DNA of 64,000 nucleotides. It comes from Tardiphaga sp. vice304 (lineage in GTDB: Bacteria; Pseudomonadota; Alphaproteobacteria; Rhizobiales; Xanthobacteraceae). Location: positions 3,956,001-4,020,000 of the forward strand of contig NZ_CP041402.1 in assembly GCF_007018905.1 (NCBI RefSeq). The letters are read 5' to 3'. Of the stretch, positions 36,626 through 45,130 are shown one piece after another (positions within the stretch are counted from its first letter, which is position 1; every line of letters starts with the position of its first letter). The notes below the pieces were generated by a model that had not been told where the DNA came from, made no database searches, and saw only the letters and a list, made by a program, of their open reading frames with translations. A program made the position numbers and the translations under genes.

Positions 36626-37054
36626 CTAGCCGTTCATCGACTGGACGCGGAACCTGGCCGGCGAGGCCCCGAAGCGGCGGCGGAAGCTGCGGTGAAAATA
36701 CGACAGCTCGTTGAAGCCGCAACTGGTCGCGACATCGCTGATCTTGAGGCTGCAGTTGCGATCGTCGGTCAGCATGGTGCGTGCCTTGTCGAGACGGAGC
36801 TGCATGATACGGTCGGTGATGCTGAGGCCGGACCCCTGCAGCAGGTCCTGAACATAGCGCACCGAGAGCCCGAGCCGTTCTGCAACCGTGCGGGTCGAGA
36901 ATTGCTGGTCGGCAAAGCCGTCATTGATCTGCGCCAGCACGCTGGCAATACGCGCGCCGCGCAGGCCTCCGACTTCCGCGACGTCCGCGCTTGCCGTCGT
37001 CTCGCGGTCGCTGTTCGCGGCAAAATGACTTGTTTCGAAATTTGAGTTTTCCAT
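36626..37054 (-). CDS. AraC-family DNA-binding protein without a sensor domain
   Basis: A 142-residue protein that is mostly one AraC/XylS DNA-binding domain. Two helix-turn-helix units are readable: TRTVAERLGLSVRYVQDLLQ (about 55-74) and ISDVATSCGFNELSYFHRSF then RRRFGASPARFR at the end, the standard second helix. The N-terminal ligand or dimerisation domain of usual AraC proteins (total near 290 residues) is absent. The start is uncertain: ATG 37054 has a GGGGCGGG stretch upstream, while ATGs at 37081, 37120 and 37123 lack a clear ribosome site. Target genes unknown. Confidence 0.78.
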   Translation of the reverse strand: MENSNFETSHFAANSDRETTASADVAEVGGLRGARIASVLAQINDGFADQQFSTRTVAERLGLSVRYVQDLLQGSGLSITDRIMQLRLDKARTMLTDDRNCSLKISDVATSCGFNELSYFHRSFRRRFGASPARFRVQSMNG

Positions 37055-37134
37055 TCCAATGCCCGCCCCAATGAGTGTCATCGCGGGGATTAGTCGCCGG
37101 GAACATCGCAAAAGGTTCATCATCGGCGCGACTT

Positions 37135-38652
37135 TTATCGCGCGGCTGGCAATTCCAGTTCCGGCGGAAGCGATCGATCCAGCGGATCGCCGCGGGCACC
37201 CGCCAGCACATGGAGGTCGACATCCTCGATGACCAACGCACCGCGCTTGCGGGTCAGCGTGGCGATCTTCTCGATCTGGCTGAAACGCGCCTGCCATTCC
37301 GGCTGCTGCGCCGCATTCGCTTCGCCGACCAGCAGCAGCGGCCCCGCAAGCTGCGCGGGCGAAGGCTCCGGCATGTTGACCCAGCGAATCCGCTGACCTG
37401 ACTGAACAACGCAGGTTCCCTCCGGCAGATAGAAACTAAGCCAGCCGACGGTGCCGTAATCGGGCGCCAGCACGCAGGTCGCGCCGGTGCGGAGGCGCGC
37501 CGCGTCGATCTCGCCGGCCAGTTCCTTGAAGCCGACGCCAATGCTGCGCACGCTGGCGTCGCGGCGATAGCCCGACAGCAGCCCGGTGTTGGCCTGCACC
37601 ACCAAAGCGGTGAACATCACCACGCCGACGGGGCCTGCCCAGCGCAGGCAGAAATCCACCGTGCGGCGCTCGCGTGGCTGCCAGATCGCCAGATGCGCCG
37701 CAACCGCGGCCGCGATCGCGACCGACGGATAGACCGGCGCGAACCAGTTTGCCTCGACCCGGGCGTGGAAGGCGTGCCAGACGAAATACAGCACGATGGT
37801 CCACAGCGTTGCGCTGATCAGCAGCCGTGACGGCCACGCCCCGCCATCGCGCCGCATCAGCGCGTAGAGTCCCATCGCGCCGAGGATGAAGACCAGCGGT
37901 GAGGCGAACATGAATTGCGTCGGGATCAGTTCTGCCACATAGGCCGCACTGAAGCTGTCAATGCGGGCGCGTCCAAGTTGCTTGATGAACGACACCCACT
38001 GGTGGTCCGCGTTCCACAAGATCACCGGCGAGAACACCGCAAGCGCGACCAGCCCGCCGAGATAGGGCCATGGCGAGACCAGCCAGCGGCGCAGCTTCGG
38101 CACCGCGACCAGCCAGATGAGGATCGCCGGCCCGAAAAACATCGCGGTGTATTTCGACAGCAGGGCGGCACCGACCGCCAGGCCCACGCCAAGCCACCAG
38201 AGGCCGCGACCGGTCGCCAGCACCTTCGCCAGCGTCAGCAAGACGAAACTCGAGGCGACCAACAAGGGCGCGTCCGGCGTCACGATCATGGTGCCGACCG
38301 ATACGATCATGGTGGCGTTGAGCAGCAGCACGGCGCTGGCGGCGATCCGCGTGCCGCCGAACAATAGCTCGGCCGTGCGGTACACCGCCCAGCTCATCGG
38401 CAAAGTCAGCAGCACGGACACCAGCCGCACGCCGAATTCGGTATTGCCGGCCAGCAGCGTGCCGAGCCGGATGACGATCGCGACCATCGGCGGATGGTCA
38501 TAATAGCCGCCGGCGAGGTGCTTCGACCACATCCAGTAATAGGCTTCGTCGAAGGTCAGCGGCGTCCATGCCGCCGCGATCAGGCGCAGCAGCACGAGAC
38601 CCGCGACCACCGCAGCCGTGCCACGCACCAGCCGCGTTTCCGCCGGCGTCAT
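37135..38652 (-). CDS. Glycosyltransferase family 39 protein (ArnT/PMT-like)
   Basis: A 505-residue inner-membrane glycosyltransferase with about ten to eleven hydrophobic segments. It carries the TFDEAYYWMWSKHLAGGYYD motif after the first membrane helix, with the catalytic acidic pair (Asp-Glu), followed by HPPMVAIVIRLGTLL, as in ArnT and PMT-type enzymes that transfer sugars from a polyprenyl-phosphate donor in the periplasm. The upstream gene encodes a GT2-GtrA protein that would make such a donor; the genes are 7 bases apart. Together they probably decorate a lipid or surface polymer. The acceptor is unknown. Confidence 0.9.
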   Translation of the reverse strand: MTPAETRLVRGTAAVVAGLVLLRLIAAAWTPLTFDEAYYWMWSKHLAGGYYDHPPMVAIVIRLGTLLAGNTEFGVRLVSVLLTLPMSWAVYRTAELLFGGTRIAASAVLLLNATMIVSVGTMIVTPDAPLLVASSFVLLTLAKVLATGRGLWWLGVGLAVGAALLSKYTAMFFGPAILIWLVAVPKLRRWLVSPWPYLGGLVALAVFSPVILWNADHQWVSFIKQLGRARIDSFSAAYVAELIPTQFMFASPLVFILGAMGLYALMRRDGGAWPSRLLISATLWTIVLYFVWHAFHARVEANWFAPVYPSVAIAAAVAAHLAIWQPRERRTVDFCLRWAGPVGVVMFTALVVQANTGLLSGYRRDASVRSIGVGFKELAGEIDAARLRTGATCVLAPDYGTVGWLSFYLPEGTCVVQSGQRIRWVNMPEPSPAQLAGPLLLVGEANAAQQPEWQARFSQIEKIATLTRKRGALVIEDVDLHVLAGARGDPLDRSLPPELELPAAR

Positions 38653-38659
38653 CTCACCA

Positions 38660-39793
38660 TCACCGCTTGCGCCAGACGAACAGGCCCGACATGGCGTAAT
38701 TCCACACCACGCCCATCAGCGCGCCGGCCGCCCCCGCCAGCCACCAGATCGGCTCCTGGTCATAGACCGAGAAGGCGACGCCGACATTGGCGAGGAGGCC
38801 GACCGAGCAGACGAGATAGAACAGCAGCAATCCGCGCAGGATGCCAAAGCCCTTCAGCCGCTGGTCGCGATAGGTCAGGAAATTGTTGAGCAGGAAGTTG
38901 CTGGTCATCGCCAGCAGCGCGCCGCAGGCCTGCGCTTCGGCAAATGGCAGCAGGAACACTTCGAGCGCGACATACAATGCGGCAAAATGCACGCACAGGC
39001 CGATCGAACCGACCAGCGCGAACAGCAAGAAGCGCAATGACACTACGTCGTTGGTGAGCTTGGCCAGCACCAGGCCAAGGAAGTCCAGGGCGACCATCGA
39101 ATCCAGCTTGCTCTCGCCATGCAGCCGCGAGCCGAAGGTGTAGGGCACCTCGATGATCCGCAGATCGCCGCGCGCCGTCGCTACCACGTCGAGCAGGATC
39201 TTGAAGCCTTGGATCGAGAGCTGCGGCGCCAGTTGTTCGAAACGATCGCGGCGGATCATGAAGAAGCCGCTCATCGGGTCGGCGATCTTGACGCGCAGCA
39301 CGCGCTGCGCCACGGCGGTGGCGAACTTGCTGGCGCCGAGCCGCTGGCTGTTGAAACTGTCGGCGCTGCCGCCGTCGATGTAACGGCTGCCGATCACCAG
39401 TTCGGCGGCACCCGATTCGATCAGGCCGAGCATTTTCGGCAGTTGCGTTTCGTCATGCTGCAGGTCGCCGTCGATCACGGCCGCGCAGGGCGCGCTGGAA
39501 GCCAGCATGCCCTCGATGCAGGCGCCGGACAGGCCGCGGCGGCCGATCCGCCGGATGCAGCGAACGCGCGGATCGCGCTGCGACAGCCCGCGCACCACGT
39601 CGGCGGTGCCGTCCGGCGAGTTGTCATCGACGAAGATGACCTCCCAGGCGATGCCGGCCAGCGCAACGCCGAGGCGCTGCACCAGCACCGCGACATTGCC
39701 GCTCTCGTTGAAGGTGGGAACGATGACGGACAGCTGCAGCGGAGCCCCCGCCTGCAGGAGCTGTCCGGGTTCCGGTCTGATGGCTTCATTCAT
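38660..39793 (-). CDS. GT2 polyprenyl-phosphate glycosyltransferase fused to a GtrA-like membrane domain
   Basis: A 377-residue protein. Residues 20-240 form a GT2 domain like dolichol-phosphate mannosyltransferase: LSVIVPTFNESGNV, VIFVDDNSPDGTADVV and the metal motif in VIDGDLQHDE. SRLHGESKL is the family end motif. Residues 250-377 hold four membrane helices of the GtrA type (FALVGSIGLCVHF at the first; SNFLLNNFLTYRD in the middle), thought to flip the sugar-lipid. Start at ATG 39793 rather than 39850, because the N-terminal 19 residues before it are not conserved-looking. It acts upstream of the adjacent GT39 enzyme. Confidence 0.92.
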   Translation of the reverse strand: MNEAIRPEPGQLLQAGAPLQLSVIVPTFNESGNVAVLVQRLGVALAGIAWEVIFVDDNSPDGTADVVRGLSQRDPRVRCIRRIGRRGLSGACIEGMLASSAPCAAVIDGDLQHDETQLPKMLGLIESGAAELVIGSRYIDGGSADSFNSQRLGASKFATAVAQRVLRVKIADPMSGFFMIRRDRFEQLAPQLSIQGFKILLDVVATARGDLRIIEVPYTFGSRLHGESKLDSMVALDFLGLVLAKLTNDVVSLRFLLFALVGSIGLCVHFAALYVALEVFLLPFAEAQACGALLAMTSNFLLNNFLTYRDQRLKGFGILRGLLLFYLVCSVGLLANVGVAFSVYDQEPIWWLAGAAGALMGVVWNYAMSGLFVWRKR

Positions 39794-40065
39794 AACACAG
39801 CCTATATCCGCCACGCCGGACCGTGCCAAGGCGAGGACGAGATAGCGCACCGGAACTTGATGCAGGTCAGGCCGAATGAAGGGAGGTGGGGAAGGCTAAA
39901 AACTAGCCCAGAAATGCCAACGACCCCGAACAACATGGTGCGCGTACATCCGGCGCTACCGAGCTATCCTAGGGTCGTCCCAGCGCCGGAGGCTTGTTAA
40001 AGCATCGACGTCGCCGTTAAAAACAAGATAGGGGTTGGTGGGGCATTGCGCAAGGGGCAATCGAC

Positions 40066-41022
40066 GTGGCAAAAAAAACAGCGAAAAAGCCAGCAAAATC
40101 AGAGACCAAGACGAAGACCGAACCTAAGACTCCCGGCAAGAGCGCCTTGAAGCGCAGTCCGAACGTCGTCCCCCCGGCCACGGCTGGAGCCAAGACCGCA
40201 GCTAAGTCAGCGGTCAAGTCGGCCGGCAAGGCCGGCACCATCCGCATCGGCATCGGCGGCTGGACCTTCGCGCCGTGGCGCGGCGTGTTCTACCCGGAGA
40301 AGCTGACCCAGGCCAAGGAGCTCAGTTACGCCGCCTCGAAACTTACCTCGATCGAGATCAACGGCACCTTTTACGGCTCGCAGAAGCCGGAGAGCTTTCG
40401 CAAATGGGCAAGCGAAGTGCCGGATGATTTCGTATTCTCGCTGAAGGGGCCGCGCTTCGCCACCAATCGCCGCGTGCTCGCCGAGGCCGGCGAAAGCGTG
40501 CAGCGGTTCTACGATTCCGGCGTGCTCGAGCTCGGTGACAAGCTCGGCCCGGTGCTCTGGCAATTCGCGCCGACCAAGAAGTTCGATCCGAGCGACTTCG
40601 GCGCCTTCCTCGACCTGCTGCCGCGCCAGATCGACGGCCGCCGTCTGCGCCGTGTCGTCGAGGTCCGGCACGACAGTTTTTGCGTACCGGAATTCATTGC
40701 GCTGCTGCGCCAGTTCAACACCCCGGTCGTGTTCTCCGAACACGCCACCTACCCCGCCATCGCCGATGTCACCGGTGACTTCGTCTATTCGAGACTGCAA
40801 AAGGGCGATGACAGCATCGAAACCTGCTATCCGCCGAAGGCTCTCGATGCCTGGGCGAAGCGTCTGGAGACCTGGGCCTCCGGCGGCGAGCCGACCGACC
40901 TGCCCCGGATCACCGACGCCACGCCAAAGAAACAGCCGCGCGACGTCTTCACCTATGTGATCCACGAGGCCAAAGTCCGCGCCCCCGCCGGCGCCATGGC
41001 GCTGATCGACCGGCTGACCTGA
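40066..41022 (+). CDS. DUF72 (YecE-like) protein with basic N-terminal tail
   Basis: A 318-residue protein starting at GTG 40066. Residues 1-60 are a Lys/Ala/Thr/Pro-rich tail; the rest is a TIM-barrel-like DUF72 domain: IRIGIGGWTFAPWRGVFYPE (about 62-81), the SIEINGTFYGSQKPESFRKW region (about 100) and LGPVLWQFAPTKKFD (about 161). DUF72 proteins have been suggested to be nucleases or sugar-related enzymes but no reaction is established. The basic tail resembles that of the cupin protein at 23.9 kb. Alone in its transcript as far as can be seen. Confidence 0.88.
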   Translation: MAKKTAKKPAKSETKTKTEPKTPGKSALKRSPNVVPPATAGAKTAAKSAVKSAGKAGTIRIGIGGWTFAPWRGVFYPEKLTQAKELSYAASKLTSIEINGTFYGSQKPESFRKWASEVPDDFVFSLKGPRFATNRRVLAEAGESVQRFYDSGVLELGDKLGPVLWQFAPTKKFDPSDFGAFLDLLPRQIDGRRLRRVVEVRHDSFCVPEFIALLRQFNTPVVFSEHATYPAIADVTGDFVYSRLQKGDDSIETCYPPKALDAWAKRLETWASGGEPTDLPRITDATPKKQPRDVFTYVIHEAKVRAPAGAMALIDRLT

Positions 41023-41144
41023 CGCGCCCGATTCGGATATTTTTACCGACGTTCCTGCATCGTTCGCATGGCGGCGGTAGACGCCTCACTTGTCCACAGC
41101 TTTAATAACCTCTGGTTGCATTTTTGTGGCGTGGGGTACGGTGG

Positions 41145-41999
41145 ATGTTCCGGAGAGCAACGTTATGCGCCGTCGGCGTCTGCGTTGCTGCCCTGAGCCT
41201 TTGCGTGCCGAGAATTTCCGCGCAGGAGGCCGCCGACAACGACGATGAGGAAGAGATCGAGTTGGCCGAGCCAAGCAAGCCGGCCTGGCAAAGCTTTCTT
41301 GCCCCCGTGCTGTCCGGCACAAGCCGGCTCGATTTCCTGACCGGCGGGATGCCGGACCGGCTGATCTACTTCGCCGGCTTCGATATCTGGCGCAACGGCC
41401 TGGGTGGGTTTGCCGGTTTCCAATGGGCGCCGATGGGCATCCACAGAGACGGCTTCATCCTGCGGGCGGCCTTGTCGGACAATCTCGATCGCTACACCAC
41501 ACCGACACAGCGTTACGTGACCGAGATCACGCGCGGCTCGCTGATGGCCGGCCTGAAATTTAGCGGCAACCACGCCGATGTTCAATTCCTCGTCGGTTAT
41601 GAAGTCCAGGCCGACTTCCTGCTAGTCAATGGCCGCCTGGCGACACCCCGCGCCCGCCTCGGCACGCGCTTCACCACCGACGTCTGGTGGGAGCCGACGA
41701 CCTTGCTGATGCTTCAAGGCTCGCTGTCCGGCTCGTCGATCGACGACGCCATCAGCGCGCGGGCCGCGGCCGGATGGCGGCTGTTCGACCGGTTCTGGAT
41801 CGGGCCGGAAGCGGCACGATCGCGCGATCATTACAGCCGGCAAACCCGCATCGGCGCGCATCTCACGGGACTGCGCACCGGTGACTATGAATGGACGATC
41901 GCGGCCGGTCACATCGCGGACAGTTTTCAGCGCGACGGCGTCTATGCGCGGATCTCCCTGCTGCTGCGCCCGCCGCGGGCGCTGCTGCACGAGAACTGA
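41145..41999 (+). CDS. BcsS family cellulose-biosynthesis-associated outer-membrane protein
   Basis: A 284-residue protein with a signal peptide (MFRRATLCAVGVCVAALSLC then VPRISAQ), an acidic stretch (NDDEEEIE) and a beta-rich body (GGFAGFQWAPMG, RYVTEITRGSLMAGLKF, DYEWTIAAGHI) that fits the BcsS-type barrel of rhizobia. Such proteins accompany cellulose synthesis genes in some alphaproteobacteria; no bcsA or bcsB is in this window, so involvement in cellulose export is not shown. The ATG at 41145 is chosen; TTG at 41124 in the same frame is less likely. Confidence 0.75.
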   Translation: MFRRATLCAVGVCVAALSLCVPRISAQEAADNDDEEEIELAEPSKPAWQSFLAPVLSGTSRLDFLTGGMPDRLIYFAGFDIWRNGLGGFAGFQWAPMGIHRDGFILRAALSDNLDRYTTPTQRYVTEITRGSLMAGLKFSGNHADVQFLVGYEVQADFLLVNGRLATPRARLGTRFTTDVWWEPTTLLMLQGSLSGSSIDDAISARAAAGWRLFDRFWIGPEAARSRDHYSRQTRIGAHLTGLRTGDYEWTIAAGHIADSFQRDGVYARISLLLRPPRALLHEN

Positions 42000-42020
42000 T
42001 CAGGCCGGCCACTGAAAGAC

Positions 42021-42395
42021 CTAGCCCTTGGCGTCGCACGCCCAGGCGCGGATGACGCATTCCTTGCCGCCGAACTCGTAGCACTTCTTGGTGGCCGCAT
42101 TGAGCGAAGCCGAGATCTTCGGCGCCACCGCATAGGCATGCGCGCCGCAGGGATTTGCCATGTCGACGGCAAACGCCGCACAGGCCCGGCTCATGTTGAC
42201 GGTGGTACAATCGCCTTTGCACTGCTTTTTCGCGGCAGCCGTGGCCGCGGCCTGGCCGGCAAAATCGAAGGCCTGACCATAGGCGCCACATTGGCCGACG
42301 GCGAGCGCACCCGCGGCGAATGAGGCCTGCGGCGTCAGCATGACCATGATAGCAGCGACAAAAAACGCGCGAAACCGCGCAGCCCGATACGACAA
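42021..42395 (-). CDS. DUF4189 domain secreted protein
   Basis: A 124-residue protein with a signal peptide (about 1-27, ending SFAAG) and a cysteine-rich DUF4189 domain. The domain has CGAYGQAFDF, AAKKQCKGDC, SRACAAFAVD and ends KCYEFGGKECVIRAWACDA, giving eight Cys that could make four disulfides in the periplasm. Function of the family is unknown; in Bradyrhizobium it is common and sometimes multicopy. It lies between the BcsS gene and the Cox-type cluster, with no clear partner. Confidence 0.85.
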   Translation of the reverse strand: MSYRAARFRAFFVAAIMVMLTPQASFAAGALAVGQCGAYGQAFDFAGQAAATAAAKKQCKGDCTTVNMSRACAAFAVDMANPCGAHAYAVAPKISASLNAATKKCYEFGGKECVIRAWACDAKG

Positions 42396-42475
42396 ATATC
42401 CCTCCCCCGAGGTTCAATATCGCTACAAGCTACACAACAGGCGTTTCAACTTGGTGAACGGATCGCCAATGCCGA

Positions 42476-44080
42476 TCAGCCGCGCCGCGCGTCGGCCAAT
42501 GCCTGCGGCGTGTCGATATCGAGGAAGGCGCCATGGCCCTCGACCGGCACTTCAGCCACGACCTCCGCATGCTTCATGATCAGATGGCGCGCGCCGATGT
42601 CGCCATCCAGCGTCATCAGCTCGGCAAAGAAGCGGCGCGACCACAGCACCGGATTGCCGCGGCGCCCCTCGTTGACCGGCACCGCGATCAGATGGCCCTG
42701 GTCGGGCGCGAAGGCCTCGATCAGCCGGTCGATCAGGCGGGTGTCGATCAGCGGCATGTCGCCCAGGCAGATCACGGCGCCGTCGGCATCCGCCGGAAGC
42801 GCGGCGATACCAGCTTTCACCGAACTGGCGAGGCCTTCGGCGAAATCCGGATTGTGCACGAACTTGACCGTGAGCCCGGCCAGCGCCGTCTCGACCTCTG
42901 AGGCCTGATGGCCGGTCACCACCGTGACGCTGCTGGCCTTCGAAGCCGCCACCTGCTCGGCGACGATCCGCACCAGCGTCTTGCCATTCAGTTCGGCCAG
43001 CAGCTTGTTGGGTCCGCCCATCCGGGTCGAGCGGCCGGCGGCCAGAACGATGGCGGCGACGTTGCGGCTGCCGTCGCTGCTCACCGGCAGGCGCGGCTGC
43101 GGCCGGGTGATGATTTCCATCAGCAATCCTCCCACGCCCATGCCGGTCAGATCGGCGCGCGTCACCGGGATGCCGGCAAGCAGCCGCATCAGCACCCAGT
43201 CGAACCCGTTCTCCACCGGCGAACGCGCGCAGCCCGGCGCGCCCAGCACCGGCACGGCGCCGATCCTGCCGATCAGCAGGAGATTTCCGGGATCGACCGG
43301 CATGCCGAAATGCTCGATCGCGCCGCCGACCCGCTCGATCGCGACCGGGATCACATCGCGACGGTCGGCGATGGCGGAGGCGCCGAACACGATCACCAGT
43401 TCGGCGCCAAGGCCGAGCAGTTCCTGAATCGAATTTGCCAGCAAACGCTTATCGTGCGCGACACGGCGCTCGGCGACGATCTTGGCGCCGGCCGGCGCGA
43501 GGCGCTCAGCGGTGACGCGCAGGGTCTTGTCGATGACCTTGGGCGATAGGCCGGGTAGCAGCGTCGAAACCACGCCGACCTTGTGGACCGTGTAGGGCGC
43601 GACCCGCAACGCGCCGCCCGACGCCGCCTTCACGGCGGCGTCACGCAACGCGCCGGCGGTGCCGAAGGGAATCAGCTTCACCGTGGCGATCATCTCGCCT
43701 TCCACGACCGGCTTGTAAGCGGCGAGCGTGGCAAACGTGATCGCCTCGTCAACGGCGTTGATGCGGTCGACGATGGCACGGTCGACAACCAGCACGCCGG
43801 CATGTTCGGCGAACAGATTGGCGCGGCCGGTAAAGGCGCGCTCGACATGGACGCCCTCGCCCGCCACCGCCTGCGCGACGGAGGCAGCCGCTGTGTCCTC
43901 GGAGACATCGCCGTCCTCCAATCGCACGACGACGACTTCGCTGACGCCGGCGCGCTTCAGCGCAGCGACCTCAACGGGACCGACGGTGGTGCCTTTCTTG
44001 AGGACAAGGTCGCCTTGCCGCAACGTATGGACCGTAACGCCGCCCAGGGCCTCATCCGGGCTGGCCGGCCCGAACTTCAC
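42476..44080 (-). CDS. MoeA-like molybdopterin-binding plus MocA-like nucleotidyltransferase fusion
   Basis: A 534-residue protein joining two steps of molybdenum cofactor maturation. Residues about 1-330 resemble the MoeA/MoaB molybdopterin-binding fold (ELVIVFGASAIADRRDVIP near 215-235). Residues about 345-534 are a nucleotidyltransferase of the MobA/MocA family with AAIVLAAGRSTRMGGPNKLL (346-365) and ICLGDMPLID (about 443). It probably makes the cytosine-dinucleotide form of the cofactor used by xanthine dehydrogenase and CO dehydrogenase enzymes. The GTG at 44080 overlaps the XdhC stop by four bases (GTGA), and the operon is that of a Cox-type hydroxylase. Confidence 0.88.
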   Translation of the reverse strand: MKFGPASPDEALGGVTVHTLRQGDLVLKKGTTVGPVEVAALKRAGVSEVVVVRLEDGDVSEDTAAASVAQAVAGEGVHVERAFTGRANLFAEHAGVLVVDRAIVDRINAVDEAITFATLAAYKPVVEGEMIATVKLIPFGTAGALRDAAVKAASGGALRVAPYTVHKVGVVSTLLPGLSPKVIDKTLRVTAERLAPAGAKIVAERRVAHDKRLLANSIQELLGLGAELVIVFGASAIADRRDVIPVAIERVGGAIEHFGMPVDPGNLLLIGRIGAVPVLGAPGCARSPVENGFDWVLMRLLAGIPVTRADLTGMGVGGLLMEIITRPQPRLPVSSDGSRNVAAIVLAAGRSTRMGGPNKLLAELNGKTLVRIVAEQVAASKASSVTVVTGHQASEVETALAGLTVKFVHNPDFAEGLASSVKAGIAALPADADGAVICLGDMPLIDTRLIDRLIEAFAPDQGHLIAVPVNEGRRGNPVLWSRRFFAELMTLDGDIGARHLIMKHAEVVAEVPVEGHGAFLDIDTPQALADARRG

Positions 44081-44793
44081 GCCGCGCTCGTTTGAGGGGA
44101 ATCCGTTGGATTCCCCTTCGGCAGCCGCAGTTCGGCAGTGATTTCGGCCATGATCGCGACCGCAATCTCCGATGGCGACACCGCGCCGATGTTGAGGCCG
44201 ATCGGCGCCTTGATGCGCGCAAAGTCGGCCTCCGACACGCCCTGCGCCTTCAGGCGGTCGCCGCGCTTGGCATGCGTCTTTCGCGAGCCGAGCGCGCCGA
44301 TATAAAAGCAATTGCGCTCGAATGCGTGCAGCAGCGCGGGATCGTCGATCTTCGGATCGTGGGTGACGGCGACGAACGCGGTGTAGTGATCGACGTTGAG
44401 CGGCGGCAGCGCCACGTCCGGCCATTCCGCCACCAGCGACACGTCCGGAAAGCGCTCCGGGCTGGCGAACGCCGTGCGCGGGTCGATCACGGTGACATCG
44501 TAATCCAGCGACCGCGCCAGCGGCGCCAAAGCCTGGCTGATATGGACGGCGCCGATGATGATCAGCCGCGCGGTCGGCGCGTAGACGTTGAGGAACAGCT
44601 TCTTGCCGTCCACCTCCACCATCGCACTCTTGCCCATGCGCAATTGCTTGTCGAGTTCGGCATGCAGCGGATCGGCGGCGAAGTCGGCCGCCTTCACCAG
44701 CCGCTGGTCGCCATTGGCGACATCGGTAATCACCATCACCGGGCGGCGCGCGGCGCGCTCGGCGTTGACGGCACTTAAGGTCTCGAGCTTCAC
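44077..44793 (-). CDS. XdhC family protein, Rossmann-domain half (CoxF-like)
   Basis: A 238-residue maturation protein of the XdhC/CoxF type, which inserts the sulfurated molybdenum cofactor into the large subunit of xanthine dehydrogenase-type enzymes. The C-terminal Rossmann-like domain has LIIIGAVHISQALAPLAR (about 77), DVTVIDPRTAFASPERFPD (about 100), and CFYIGALGSRKTHAKRGDRL (about 155). The first 70 residues carry a shortened N-terminal region; the complementary XdhC_CoxI domain is in the gene immediately upstream, which overlaps it by four bases (ATGA). The ATG is at 44793. Confidence 0.9.
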   Translation of the reverse strand: MKLETLSAVNAERAARRPVMVITDVANGDQRLVKAADFAADPLHAELDKQLRMGKSAMVEVDGKKLFLNVYAPTARLIIIGAVHISQALAPLARSLDYDVTVIDPRTAFASPERFPDVSLVAEWPDVALPPLNVDHYTAFVAVTHDPKIDDPALLHAFERNCFYIGALGSRKTHAKRGDRLKAQGVSEADFARIKAPIGLNIGAVSPSEIAVAIMAEITAELRLPKGNPTDSPQTSAA

Positions 44794-45119
44794 GACTGGC
44801 CGACTTTCTCGACGAACACCCGGATCGTGCCGCCGCAGGACAGGCCGACATTCCAGGCCGTCTCGTCGGCGACGCCGAATTCCAGCAGCTTGGGCGCGCC
44901 GGAGGCGATCACGTCGAGCGCTTCCGTCACGACGGCGCCCTCGACGCAGCCGCCGGACACCGAGCCCAGAAACGTGCCGTCATCGTTGATCACCAGACTG
45001 GATCCGGCCGGGCGCGGCGCGGAGCCCCAGGTCTCGACCACAGTGGCCAGCGCTACGCCGTGGCCCGCCTTCTGCCAGGCCTCTGCGGCCTGCAAAATGT
45101 CTTCGTCGCGGTTGAGCAT
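44790..45119 (-). CDS. XdhC/CoxI N-terminal domain protein
   Basis: A 109-residue protein corresponding to the XdhC_CoxI domain only, with WGSAPRPAGSSLVINDDGTF (about 36-55) and GSVSGGCVEGAVVTEAL (about 57), and a likely ligand Cys in LSCGGTIRVFVE near the end. In E. coli XdhC and many others this is the N-terminal half of one protein; here the two halves are encoded by separate, overlapping genes, a layout common in this bacterial group. The ATG at 45119 has AGAGG upstream. Works with the downstream XdhC gene in cofactor insertion. Confidence 0.88.
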   Translation of the reverse strand: MLNRDEDILQAAEAWQKAGHGVALATVVETWGSAPRPAGSSLVINDDGTFLGSVSGGCVEGAVVTEALDVIASGAPKLLEFGVADETAWNVGLSCGGTIRVFVEKVGQS

Positions 45120-45130
45120 GGTGGCCTCTT

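Noticed and set aside
36251..37045. A plus-strand 264-residue open frame
   Set aside because: It is mostly antisense to the AraC-type gene and has no recognisable composition or ribosome site.
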